Assembly (NCBI GenBank): GCA_024278765.1
Contig: JAJRSM010000056.1
Location: 1-42,165, forward strand
Direction: 5' to 3'
DNA length: 42,165 nucleotides
Source: Deltaproteobacteria bacterium
GTDB taxonomy: Bacteria; Desulfobacterota; GWC2-55-46; DRQE01
Each line of letters opens with the position of its first letter. Position 1 is the first letter of the stretch. Below are positions 33,916 through 41,608 of the stretch, piece by piece. The notes below the pieces were generated by a model. It had not been told where the DNA came from and searched no databases. It saw only the letters and a program-made list of their open reading frames with translations. A program made the position numbers and the translations under genes.

Positions 33916-34449
33916 TTATTTTTCTCTGGGTTTGGTAAGGCCCAGATGTGTTTTTATAAACTCTGCGACTGCCGCGATATCATTAATATCTATACAAGGG
34001 ATGGTGTGCCCCGGGTACTTCGGGAGTTTGTCTGCTGTGATATCCGAGATTATCGCAAGCAGGCCGTTAGCAGGAGTTGAGACCGGCTCCAGCGAACGCT
34101 CGGACCGTACGACCTCAATCTTCGGGGTGTTGGATTGCAAAAACCCCTCGACAATAACAAGCTCCATATCCTGCAAGAGATCTCCTGCAAGCTCGATGGG
34201 GCTCAGCTCTGACTGAACGTCGGCGACAAGTTGCATACGCTCGGGGCCGACAAATAAAGTCCGCTCTGCTCCGGCTTCTTTATGACGCCAGCTGTCCTTA
34301 CCCTTTGCATCCAGCGGGTGAGGGTGGCAGCTATGTTTTATCGTACCGACCCGAAAGCCTGCATCTGCAAAGTGCTCTACTAACTTAACGACTATTGTTG
34401 TCTTGCCCGATCCTGATAGACCAACGAGTGAGATAAGTGGTGGCTTCAT
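33916..34449 (-). CDS. mobB: Molybdopterin-guanine dinucleotide biosynthesis adaptor protein
   Basis: MobB is a GTP-binding P-loop protein that assists MobA. Here it has 177 aa, with Walker A GLSGSGKTT at 10-18, the family HSCHPHPLDAKGKDSWRHKEAGA segment reduced to a core DAKGKDSWRHKEAG, and the ELVIVEGFLQS region where the second nucleotide motif lies. Its ATG overlaps the moaE stop by 4 bases, so the two are translationally coupled. It is complete and ordinary. Confidence 0.94.
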   Translation of the reverse strand: MKPPLISLVGLSGSGKTTIVVKLVEHFADAGFRVGTIKHSCHPHPLDAKGKDSWRHKEAGAERTLFVGPERMQLVADVQSELSPIELAGDLLQDMELVIVEGFLQSNTPKIEVVRSERSLEPVSTPANGLLAIISDITADKLPKYPGHTIPCIDINDIAAVAEFIKTHLGLTKPREK

Positions 34450-34871
34450 GGATGAGGTACCACCCAGGAGTCGCCCTCAGGGGTTATCTCTTTTTTCCAG
34501 ATAGGGGCCGTCTCTTTTAAGGTATCGATTACCCACTCACATGCGGCAAAGCCTGCCTTGCGGTGCTCAGAGGCAACGACTATAAGGACTATCTGCTCAC
34601 CCGGCTTTATCGTACTAATGCGGTGAATGATAGAGGTCTCGATTATATCGAAACGCTTGTTGGCCTCTTCTCTTAGAGCCGAGAGAGCCTTCTTTGCCAT
34701 ACCGGCATACTGTTCGAACTCAATTGCCGATACGTCTTTATCATCCGAGAAGTCGCGGGCCGTACCCAAAAAAGTTACGATAGAGCCGACCCTGTTGGAT
34801 ATGGCGCGTAACCTTTTCACCTCATCTTCTAAACAAAAATCTTCTTCTTGTATGCGTACAAGTTCCGTCAT
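34446..34871 (-). CDS. moaE: Molybdopterin synthase catalytic subunit
   Basis: MoaE is the large subunit of molybdopterin synthase, which uses MoaD thiocarboxylate to turn cPMP into molybdopterin. The 141-aa protein shows GSIVTFLGTARDFSDD near the N-terminus, the central strand IEFEQYAGMAKKAL, a HRISTIKPGEQIVLIVVAS segment and the active-site region HRKAGFAACEWVIDTLKE with the conserved lysines later in PIWKKE. It overlaps mobB by 4 bases. A repeat-filled gap of 265 bp separates it from moaD, its obligate partner. Confidence 0.95.
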   Translation of the reverse strand: MTELVRIQEEDFCLEDEVKRLRAISNRVGSIVTFLGTARDFSDDKDVSAIEFEQYAGMAKKALSALREEANKRFDIIETSIIHRISTIKPGEQIVLIVVASEHRKAGFAACEWVIDTLKETAPIWKKEITPEGDSWVVPHP

Positions 34872-35136
34872 TTTTATAAAGTCCTTTATGTATTTTTAGT
34901 GATGCTTATGTTGCTAAATATGTCATCCTGTTAAAGCTTGCCGGAATTGACAGAACAAATGGTTCAAGTTGCAAACTTGAACCAACGCAAGGTTTGTCTT
35001 TGCGACGAAGTCGCTTTGCCTCCGGTGCAACCGGTGCCCCACCGCAGGTGGTGCTTAGCGCACGGCAAAAATCTTTAATATGATTCTGTATTGTGCGAAG
35101 CACCTTGCCTTCCTAATGAATTTAGCCATAACGCAG
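34872..35136. other. Repeat insertion between moaD and moaE
   Basis: No gene is seen. It contains a GGTTCAAGTT hairpin (34961-34983), modules GCGACGAAGTCGC, CTCCGGTGCAACCGG (35020-35034) and ACCGCAGGTGGT, and the shared segment TTTAATATGATTCTGTATTG. Confidence 0.7.
34961..34983. repeat. GGTTCAAGTT inverted repeat, copy C
   Basis: GGTTCAAGTT-GCA-AACTTGAACC is a perfect 10-bp stem within the moaD-moaE gap. Confidence 0.75.
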
Positions 35137-35379
35137 TTATCCGCCTGCAAAGGGTGGCATTATTGCGACTTCGTCGCCGTCTTTAATAGTGTGGCTCGTC
35201 TGTACTTGCTCTTCATTTACCGCATAGATAAATGGGCCGTCGGGAAGCTCAGGGAAGCGCGTCTTTAACTCAGCGATAATATCGCTAAGTGGTACGCAGC
35301 CCTCTGAGACCTCAATGGTCGTTTCTTTTGTCCCGGTCTTTCCCGAGAGTATTCCGAAGAATAGAATTTTAACTACCAT
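35137..35379 (-). CDS. moaD: Molybdopterin synthase sulfur carrier subunit
   Basis: This is an 80-aa ubiquitin-fold protein. Its C-terminal Gly-Gly (MPPFAGG) becomes a thiocarboxylate that gives sulfur to cPMP. A KILFFGILSGKTG beginning and an EVAIMPPFAGG end are typical. The C-terminus is exactly preserved even though a repeat begins right after the stop codon. MoeB, which would activate it by adenylation, is not in the window and must be supplied elsewhere. Confidence 0.94.
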   Translation of the reverse strand: MVVKILFFGILSGKTGTKETTIEVSEGCVPLSDIIAELKTRFPELPDGPFIYAVNEEQVQTSHTIKDGDEVAIMPPFAGG

Positions 35380-35597
35380 AACTTTAACTATACCTCAGCC
35401 GTTTTATTGTGCTCGCCGCACGGGTGCTGCGCACGGCAAAATGCTTTAATATGTTTCTGTGTTACGTGAAGCACCGGACTTTGCTAATAAACTTTGCCTC
35501 CGGTGCAACCGGTGCTTCACCGCAGGGTGCTTAGCGCATGGCAAAATGTATTAATATGGTTCTGTGTTGTGCGAAGCACCTAACTTGTTGTTGGATT
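35380..35597. other. Repeat insertion between moaC and moaD
   Basis: This gap holds modules GTGCTGCGCACGGC, CTCCGGTGCAACCGG (35498-35512) and CACCGCAGGGTG, and two copies of TTTAATATG(G/T)TTCTGTGTT. No gene is seen. Confidence 0.7.
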
Positions 35598-36110
35598 TTA
35601 GCTCTCACGCAGCGAGCGAGTCCAGTGTCCGCTGCGTCCGCCTTTTTTTTCTATTAGTTCAATGTTGGTTATCGTCATTGATTTATCGATTGCCTTGCAC
35701 ATATCGTAGATGGTTAGGAGTGCGCAGCTAACTGAGGTTAGGGCTTCCATTTCAACGCCTGTCTGCCCGACGCAGCTTACGGTCGATGATACTTTAATAG
35801 AGGCGCGTCCGTCGCAGCTCTCTGCGACCGGCGCGTCCGTAAATTCAATCTCAACGCCTGTTAGCTGGATGGGGTGGCACATCGGAATCATATCAGGGGT
35901 GTGCTTTGCACCCATTACGGCTGCGACATCCGCAACGGCCAGGACGTTACCTTTTTTGATCGCACCGTCTTTGATGCGAGCAAGCGTTGCCTGTTCCATT
36001 AAGATTGAGCCCGAGGCAACCGCAACGCGCGTTGTTGTATTTTTCTCGGATACATCTACCATACGGGCTCGTCCGCTCTTGCTGAAATGTGTAAGGTCGT
36101 TATCAATCAT
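35598..36110 (-). CDS. moaC: Cyclic pyranopterin monophosphate synthase accessory protein
   Basis: MoaC converts the MoaA product into cyclic pyranopterin monophosphate. At 170 aa it is full length. Motifs are MVDVSEKNTTTRVAVASG, the pocket MIPMCHPIQLTGV at about 80-92, VSCVGQTGVEMEALTSVS and the active-site helix LLTIYDMCKAIDK. The last residues SLRES are encoded by a CTCTCACGCAGCGAGCG stretch that matches the repeat modules, so the very end may have been altered without touching the active site. It starts 29 bases after modC. Confidence 0.95.
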   Translation of the reverse strand: MIDNDLTHFSKSGRARMVDVSEKNTTTRVAVASGSILMEQATLARIKDGAIKKGNVLAVADVAAVMGAKHTPDMIPMCHPIQLTGVEIEFTDAPVAESCDGRASIKVSSTVSCVGQTGVEMEALTSVSCALLTIYDMCKAIDKSMTITNIELIEKKGGRSGHWTRSLRES

Positions 36111-36139
36111 TGTGATTTATCCTATTGTTTGATGCGTAT

Positions 36140-36817
36140 TTAGTATGATATCAGCGGCATTCTAATTACCTTGCCGCGTTCCTGAATTATCGTTATTTTT
36201 CCGTCTACTATTTCAAAGAGTCTGTCGGCCATCACATAGGCCTCTGCGTGGTCGTGCGTAACCATGAGGATCGGGACCTTCCAGTCTTTCTGTAGATCCT
36301 TTATGAATTTTCTAAGGACCGGGCGAAGCACTGCGTCAACGGCAGAGAAGGGCTCGTCCATCAGTAGGAGCTGGGGGCGAGGTGCAATGGCGCGCGCAAG
36401 GGCTACGCGCTGGCGTTCTCCGCCGGATAGTTTTAAAGGATGTTGCTTTAAAAGATGGTCAAGTTCAAGCTCTGAATAGAGGTGCTCAAGCCATATTTTA
36501 TTGTCGTTTATATCTTCTTTTGTTAGACCAAAGAGGATATTCTTCTTTACCGAGAGCCACGGAAAGAGCGCACCTTCCTGACAGACGTAGCCTATATTAC
36601 GCTTATCGGGAGAGGTCTCGGTCGAGTGGTCAAAGACGGTCTTGTCGTTAATCTTTACCGAGCCGTGATCTGGCCTTTCCAGCCCTGCTATACAGCGCAG
36701 GAGCGTAGACTTGCCAGAGCCGTTCGGCCCTGTAAGGACGGCGAGTTCCTTTCCGAAGCCAAGGCTTGCGTCTAGGTCAAACTCTCTTAATTCTTTTTTT
36801 ATCTCTATCTGTATCAT
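36140..36817 (-). CDS. modC: Molybdate ABC transporter ATP-binding protein, short form
   Basis: This ATPase of the molybdate importer has 225 aa. It carries Walker A GPNGSGKST at about 33-41, Q-loop YVCQEGALFPWLS, ABC signature LKLSGGERQRVALARA, Walker B LLLMDEPFSAVD and switch His in VTHDHAEA. E. coli ModC is much longer because it ends in a molybdate-binding TOBE (Mop) region. Here that region is missing, and a free-standing Mop protein is encoded in the same locus. The gap to modB is 17 bases, and to moaC 29 bases. Confidence 0.93.
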   Translation of the reverse strand: MIQIEIKKELREFDLDASLGFGKELAVLTGPNGSGKSTLLRCIAGLERPDHGSVKINDKTVFDHSTETSPDKRNIGYVCQEGALFPWLSVKKNILFGLTKEDINDNKIWLEHLYSELELDHLLKQHPLKLSGGERQRVALARAIAPRPQLLLMDEPFSAVDAVLRPVLRKFIKDLQKDWKVPILMVTHDHAEAYVMADRLFEIVDGKITIIQERGKVIRMPLISY

Positions 36818-36834
36818 CGTCTATAGCTCTTTTT

Positions 36835-37518
36835 TTATATACGTCCGTAGCCCGTTGAGATTCCACTGCCACGACGATTAAAATAATATACGACCGAGAG
36901 GATTGCAAATGAAAAAACAAGGAGTATCATGGCCATGATTGCGGCTTGACCGTACTCGAGCATTTCTACGTGTTCATAAAGGGCGATGCTAGCGACCTTT
37001 GTTTTGCCCGGGATGCTGCCGCCTATCATCAAGACGACTCCGAACTCACCGACCGTATGGGCAAATGATAGCATAATCCCGGTGATAACACCTCTGCGAG
37101 AGGCCGGTAGAATCACGCGCCAGAAGCACTGCCATTTTGAGCAGCCAAGCATGCGTCCTGCGTCTTTAAGTTTAGGATCAACGGCCTCAAAGGCGTTTTG
37201 GATTGGCTGGACCGCAAATGGAAAGCTATACAGAATCGACCCGATAACTATACCCGGGAAGGTAAAGGCCAGCGTGTGCCCTGTAAAGGACTCATAAAAG
37301 CGGCCAACCGGGGTCATGTTGCCAAGCATTACAAGGACGAAAAAGCCAAGGACCGTCGGAGGCAGGACTATCGGTAGCGCAAAGACGGCCTCTACCAGAT
37401 GCTTACCCCTGAAGTTCCTTGAGGCCAGCAGATAGGCAATCGGTATTGCCAGAAAAAGCAGGCAGACGGTCGTGACGAGTGCGAGCTTGACCGATATTAT
37501 AAATGGCATCCAGTCCAT
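36835..37518 (-). CDS. modB: Molybdate ABC transporter permease
   Basis: This 227-aa inner-membrane permease has about five to six helices. It shows a FALPIVLPPTVLGFF motif near 46-60 and the EAA loop (DAGRMLGCSKWQCFWRVILP) that docks on ModC. It pairs with ModA and ModC to import molybdate. A 345-bp repeat-rich gap separates it from modA, unlike the tight modABC spacing in most genomes. A standard ribosome site is hard to see before the ATG, with AAAGGACGG some way upstream. Confidence 0.93.
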   Translation of the reverse strand: MDWMPFIISVKLALVTTVCLLFLAIPIAYLLASRNFRGKHLVEAVFALPIVLPPTVLGFFVLVMLGNMTPVGRFYESFTGHTLAFTFPGIVIGSILYSFPFAVQPIQNAFEAVDPKLKDAGRMLGCSKWQCFWRVILPASRRGVITGIMLSFAHTVGEFGVVLMIGGSIPGKTKVASIALYEHVEMLEYGQAAIMAMILLVFSFAILSVVYYFNRRGSGISTGYGRI

Positions 37519-37863
37519 TTTTCTAAACCGTCCTTTTTGGGCTTGTTGACTCTCTTAAGTACTCTAAAAATATCAAATTATTATAGCAGTTAGCAAGTTG
37601 TTTGACTACTGTTTTCCCTCAAAAGAGGACATCATTGAAGTGCAAGTAAAGTCAGTCGGAAGCTGGATCTTATGCGAAGCAAAAAACTATATTAGTATGC
37701 CTTGCCGTGCGCAGTACCCACCGAAATATTGATTGCTGTCTTTGCGAGGAGCAAAGCGACGAAGCAATCTCGTTTTTATTTTAATCTTTTATAAATAACC
37801 AGAAATTGCAGGACTGAATGGTTCAAGTTACAAACTTGAACCAACTTGGGCTGTGCGCAGCAC
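37519..37863. other. 345-bp repeat-bearing gap between modA and modB
   Basis: No gene is seen. It holds a CTTTGCGAGGAGCAAAGCGACGAAGCAATCTCG repeat (about 37741-37773), a GGTTCAAGTT hairpin (37820-37842) and a GCTGTGCGCAGC module next to the modA stop. Confidence 0.65.
37820..37842. repeat. GGTTCAAGTT inverted repeat, copy D
   Basis: GGTTCAAGTT-ACA-AACTTGAACC is a perfect 10-bp stem just downstream of the modA stop. Confidence 0.75.
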
Positions 37864-38634
37864 TTATGGCAGTATGTAGCCGTACTCTGCGAGGATGGCG
37901 CGACCCTTCGGGCCTTTTAGGTAGGCTGTGAATTTAGAGGCGGCCTCTGGGGCATCTTTAAGGATGACGGCCTGTTGGATGATAGGGGCATGCAGGGTGC
38001 TGTCGATAACAATGTGTCGGCCTATCTGTCCTGTTATCGTTGGTAGAGCGGTTATCGCAATATTTGCGTTGCCGGTGCGAGCGAAGTTAAAGGCATGCGA
38101 GACGTTCTCGCCGTAGATGAACTTTGATTTTATATCTTCTAGTATGCCTACGGCGCGTAGGGCCTCGAAGGCTGCGTGTCCGTAGGGCGCTATCTTCGGG
38201 TTGGCTACTGCGATGCGTTTTATTGCTGGATCTTTAAGGATCGTAAGTGTGCTGGTGGCTTTTAAAGGGCCGTCTTCTTTGAGTGACCACAGGACAAGTA
38301 CGCCCGAGGCGTAGGTGAAGCGGCTGTCTTTTTTTATGAGTCCACGTTCTTCAAGAAGACGCGGGCGTAGCTCGTCTGCTGCGATAAGAATGTCAAATGG
38401 TGCGCCAAGCGTAATCTGGGTAAAGAGCTTACCGGTAGAGCCGCTGACGATCTTTATGGGTGTCTTATGTTCTGCCTGAAACTGCGCTGTTATTTTTTTA
38501 ATTGGGGCGAGTGCGTTACTGGCAACGGCTACTGTGATTGATACGTCCTTGGCATGGGCAGGGACGGTAAGGGCCGTTGCCACGACCAATATTGTTGCCA
38601 AAAGTATTGCGTATATTTTCTTTGGTATCGTCAT
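37864..38634 (-). CDS. modA: Molybdate ABC transporter substrate-binding protein
   Basis: This 256-aa periplasmic protein has a signal peptide at about 1-28 ending near VPAHA. The mature part shows the ModA landmarks VAVASNALAPIKKI, the oxyanion-binding IVSGSTGKLFTQITLGAPFDILIAAD region (core SGSTGKLFTQI) and, towards the C-terminus, a FTAYLKGPKGRAILAEYGY ending typical of the family. It binds molybdate or tungstate and hands it to ModB. It follows mop by 22 bases. Confidence 0.94.
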   Translation of the reverse strand: MTIPKKIYAILLATILVVATALTVPAHAKDVSITVAVASNALAPIKKITAQFQAEHKTPIKIVSGSTGKLFTQITLGAPFDILIAADELRPRLLEERGLIKKDSRFTYASGVLVLWSLKEDGPLKATSTLTILKDPAIKRIAVANPKIAPYGHAAFEALRAVGILEDIKSKFIYGENVSHAFNFARTGNANIAITALPTITGQIGRHIVIDSTLHAPIIQQAVILKDAPEAASKFTAYLKGPKGRAILAEYGYILP

Positions 38635-38656
38635 CGCCAGAGGTCTTGTATATGGG

Positions 38657-38860
38657 TTATTTTATAAAGGAGACTTCAGTTGCTTTTATAAGGGCGGTTA
38701 CTTTGTCGCCGATTTTGAGTTCCATATTGTCAACGCTCGTTCTGGTGATGACCCCTGAGATCTGGTTCTCGCCGACCTGCAAGACTACCTCGCAGACGAC
38801 GTCTCCAAGTTTTATCTCAATGATCTCACCAGGGATCTGATTACGGCCTGATATCTGCAT
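38657..38860 (-). CDS. mop: Molybdenum-pterin binding protein (molbindin, TOBE domain)
   Basis: This is a 67-aa single TOBE domain beginning SGRNQIPGEI and with the repeated pattern GVITRTSVDNMELKIGDKV. Such small Mop proteins form hexamers that bind several molybdate ions and act as cytoplasmic Mo stores. Here it lies two bases after moaA and 22 before modA. Because ModC lacks its own TOBE domain, this protein may provide the molybdate-sensing role in trans, which is inference. Confidence 0.92.
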   Translation of the reverse strand: MQISGRNQIPGEIIEIKLGDVVCEVVLQVGENQISGVITRTSVDNMELKIGDKVTALIKATEVSFIK

Positions 38861-38862
38861 AG

Positions 38863-39894
38863 TTATCCTCCTATATCTATCATCGAGCGCTGCCGCCCGT
38901 CTTCTTCGTAGTTGTATTCGCCTTCCTCTGGTTTGAGCAGTACGGCCTTTTTAATTAGTGCTATAAGATTTTCGTCGCTGGCGTTGTCACGCAGAGCTGC
39001 CCGCATATCTACATCCATATCCGCAGGCAGGCAGGACCTGAGCCGCCCGTCCGATGTCAGTCGAAGTCTGTTGCACGCATCGCAGAAGCGGTTAGACATA
39101 GGCGAGATAAAGCCGGCCTTGCCCTTGCCATTTAAAAGCGGGAGCGAATATGCAGCAACCTTGTTTTTCGCATCTATCTTCTCTGCCACTGCCGAGGTAT
39201 CAACGCGCTCTCGTATATCGTCGCGCTTTAAGACGTCTTCTACAGGCAGATAGAATTTCTTCCAGTCTACCCCTTCGCGCATCGGCATAAACTCAATAAA
39301 GCGAACTGTTATGCCACGCTCTCCTGCAAAGTCTATCATCGAGGCGAGTTCATGGTCGTTTACGCCCTTCATTATTACGGTATTGAGCTTTATCGGTGCC
39401 AGCCCTACTTTTATCGCCTCGTCTATACCTTCTAAGACGGGCTTTAGCTCTCCGCCGCCGGTTACCATGCGGAAGCGTTCCGGGTCCAGGGTGTCTATGC
39501 TGATGTTGATACGTCCGAGGCCATTTTCTTTTAAGAGGCCTGCGTATTTTCTGAGTAGCGTTGCGTTGGTCGTCATCGCAAGGTCTTCTATGCCTCGCAT
39601 TTCAGCGATCCAGCCGACGAGTTTTTCTATATCTTTACGTACTAAGGGTTCACCGCCGGTAAGGCGTACCTTGGTAACGCCCAGATCCGCCATAAGGCGC
39701 ACGACACGAGCGATCTCTTGAAAGGACAGGATCTCAGCGCGTTTTTTCTGAGCGAACTTGTCTTCTGATGGGGCGCAGTACGTGCAACGATGGTTGCACC
39801 TGTCCGTTACCGAGACGCGCAGGTAGTTAAGCGTCCTGCCGAAGCGGTCGGTTATAACCGGACTGGCCTTATTGTCGTTGTCTTTCTCGCTCAT
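38863..39894 (-). CDS. moaA: GTP 3',8-cyclase (radical SAM)
   Basis: MoaA opens Moco synthesis by rearranging GTP with a SAM radical. From the chosen ATG 39894 the protein has 343 aa. The N-terminal cluster is C33-x3-C37-x2-C40 (CNHRCTYC). The C-terminal cluster is the CDACNRLRLTSDGRLRSCL arrangement (core CDACNRL). The protein ends SMIDIGG with the conserved Gly-Gly. A longer frame from GTG 39936 was set aside because the promoter -10 lies only about 12 bp before it and AAAGG precedes 39894. It is the first gene of a leftward 12-gene molybdenum locus. Confidence 0.94.
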   Translation of the reverse strand: MSEKDNDNKASPVITDRFGRTLNYLRVSVTDRCNHRCTYCAPSEDKFAQKKRAEILSFQEIARVVRLMADLGVTKVRLTGGEPLVRKDIEKLVGWIAEMRGIEDLAMTTNATLLRKYAGLLKENGLGRINISIDTLDPERFRMVTGGGELKPVLEGIDEAIKVGLAPIKLNTVIMKGVNDHELASMIDFAGERGITVRFIEFMPMREGVDWKKFYLPVEDVLKRDDIRERVDTSAVAEKIDAKNKVAAYSLPLLNGKGKAGFISPMSNRFCDACNRLRLTSDGRLRSCLPADMDVDMRAALRDNASDENLIALIKKAVLLKPEEGEYNYEEDGRQRSMIDIGG

Positions 39895-39947
39895 GGCTGA
39901 GTACCTTTTGATTATACGATATTGTTTTACACTCACCAGAATCTATA

Positions 39948-39976
39948 ATTATAACCTTTTAGAACTGCGTTGGCAA
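39948..39976 (-). promoter_or_regulatory. Sigma-70 promoter of the molybdenum locus
   Basis: On the minus strand it reads TTGCCA (39971-39976), a 17-bp spacer and TATAAT (39948-39953). The start would be near 39941, giving a leader of about 47 nt before ATG 39894. No Moco riboswitch was recognised in so short a leader. Confidence 0.65.
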
Positions 39977-40161
39977 GCATCGAGGTGTGGTGAGATGAGT
40001 CTTTACCGGGTGGTAATCAAGCTTTAGTGGTTGGGTAGGAAAGGCACTGTGAAAATAAGGAAAAAACCCTTTTAAAACCCTTGATAGTCCTTATTTATAA
40101 TGGCAATATAAGGCAAACAATATAAACACGTTGCGTGAACAGATAAGAACCCAGGGGAGGG

Positions 40162-41481
40162 ATGCTCTTGATTAATGTACTTGTAAAGCTTAAGGAAAAG
40201 CCAAATAAAAAGGTGCTTGGGTTGTTTGAAGGCTGTGAGATAAACTACGCAGTTCTAGGGCAGGCCGCAAAGCTTAAGCTCGCAACCAAGGAAGTCCCTT
40301 ACGATATAATTCTTTTGGAAGGCAACGGCCTCGATACTTTACGGACTATAAAAGGGGCAGACCCACGTGCCGAGGTGGTTATTATAGGCAAGGCCACGGC
40401 AAAGGCCGTTGAGTCGGTCAAGGAAGGCGCATCGGCGTACTTTGAGAGGCCGCTTGATATGAAGGCCTTTAAAAATACAGTTGATCATATTCTTGAACTG
40501 ATAAGGCTTCGCCAAGAGACCGGTAAGCTGGAGAATATCCTCTCGTCTAAGTATACCTACCACGGCATCGTCGGCAAGAACCCTCAAATACTGGAGATAA
40601 AGAACTTTATTCGCCGTATCGCGCCGTATTATAGGGCCGTGACGATCAGCGGAGAGTTGGGGGTCGGCAAAGAGGCCGTAGCACGCGCTATCCATAGCGA
40701 GGGGCTTTCACCTGAAGATTCCTTTGTAGTCTATGACTGTAGCGCAGTGACCGAGCAGACGATAGAGCGTGAGCTCTTTGGTGTCTGCCCTAGTCAAGAT
40801 GGTCAAAATGGTGAGGAGGCCTCGCAAGGCATCTTTGTTGAGGCCGGGCGCGGCACGGTAGTGTTGGATAATATCGAGTACTTGCCGCAGCAAGCTCAGG
40901 GGCTGTTAGCCTCGATTATAAAGGACGGCGAGTTTATTAGAGTAGGTTCAGGGCTGCGTATTAGTGCACAGTGCAGGGTCATTACACTGACTGAAAAGGA
41001 TCCTGCCGGTGATGTATTAAAGGGGCTTTTGACCCCTGAGTTTTACGAGTGCATAACAGACCTGAGCATTAGTCTGCCGCCGTTGCGCGCGAGAAAAGAC
41101 GACCTGCTATTGCTGACCAGATTCTTTTTAAAGAACCAGACCGAGCAGACCGGCAAGCGAATAAGTGGCGCCTCGATGCCGGTGCAGAATCTTTTTATGA
41201 AGTACGATTGGCCCGGTAATGTTACCGAGTTAAAAGAATTAATAGAGCGTGTTGCTGCTGCGACCAATGACACCTTTATCGGCCTGGACGACCTGCCCAA
41301 ACACTTCGCACGGCTCGCCGAAGAGGACGCGTCCAGTAGCCTCTCCCTTGATGACGTAATAAGGGGCCATATCAGGATGGTCTACGACTTATCTCGCCAG
41401 AATATAGACGAGGCCGCCGAGCAGCTGGGGATAAGACCGAGCGCATTAAAAAAGAAGCTTGAGAGTTATTCGCTATTGTAG
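40162..41481 (+). CDS. Degenerate NtrC-like regulator lacking the GAFTGA motif
   Basis: Three domains are visible in 439 aa. Residues 1-115 are receiver-like, but the phospho-acceptor position holds E53 (ILLEGNG) and the conserved Lys is replaced in FERPLD. Residues 132-380 are an AAA+ domain with Walker A GELGVGKE (164-171). Its sigma-54 contact loop GAFTGA is replaced by unrelated sequence after ELFG (205-222), Walker B reads VVLDNI instead of LDEI, and the FRxDLYYR arginine-finger segment is lost. A Fis-type helix-turn-helix closes it (about 417-435), after DWPGNV. It should bind DNA but probably cannot remodel sigma-54 holoenzyme. Its start may be TTG 40168, since AGGGGAGGG abuts ATG 40162. 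It is divergent from moaA, so it may regulate the Mo/Nar genes. Confidence 0.85.
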   Translation: MLLINVLVKLKEKPNKKVLGLFEGCEINYAVLGQAAKLKLATKEVPYDIILLEGNGLDTLRTIKGADPRAEVVIIGKATAKAVESVKEGASAYFERPLDMKAFKNTVDHILELIRLRQETGKLENILSSKYTYHGIVGKNPQILEIKNFIRRIAPYYRAVTISGELGVGKEAVARAIHSEGLSPEDSFVVYDCSAVTEQTIERELFGVCPSQDGQNGEEASQGIFVEAGRGTVVLDNIEYLPQQAQGLLASIIKDGEFIRVGSGLRISAQCRVITLTEKDPAGDVLKGLLTPEFYECITDLSISLPPLRARKDDLLLLTRFFLKNQTEQTGKRISGASMPVQNLFMKYDWPGNVTELKELIERVAAATNDTFIGLDDLPKHFARLAEEDASSSLSLDDVIRGHIRMVYDLSRQNIDEAAEQLGIRPSALKKKLESYSLL

Positions 41482-41608
41482 CTCACTGCGTGAGGGCAAA
41501 GCGGCTATGCCGCAAAGACTCACTGCGTGAGAGCAAGTCGACTATGCCGCAAAGACCTATAGCGTGAGAGCAAGGCGACTATGCCGCAAAGACCTATAGC
41601 GTGAGAAC
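41482..41608 (-). repeat. 37-bp tandem repeat, about 3.4 copies
   Basis: Units begin at 41482, 41519, 41556 and 41593 (partial). Each joins a CACTGCGTGAG or TATAGCGTGAG module, a GGCAAAG/AGCAAGG spacer and a CG(G/A)CTATGCCG module. The first unit starts immediately after the regulator's stop codon. The spacing is close to two of the 19-bp units seen elsewhere. Confidence 0.85.

Noticed and set aside
39895-39936. moaA start at GTG 39936
   Set aside because: It would lie about five bases from the predicted transcription start, without a ribosome site, and adds residues not typical of MoaA.
41482-41608. CRISPR array with 37-bp units
   Set aside because: The units are contiguous with no unique spacers, and they are built from the intergenic palindrome modules.
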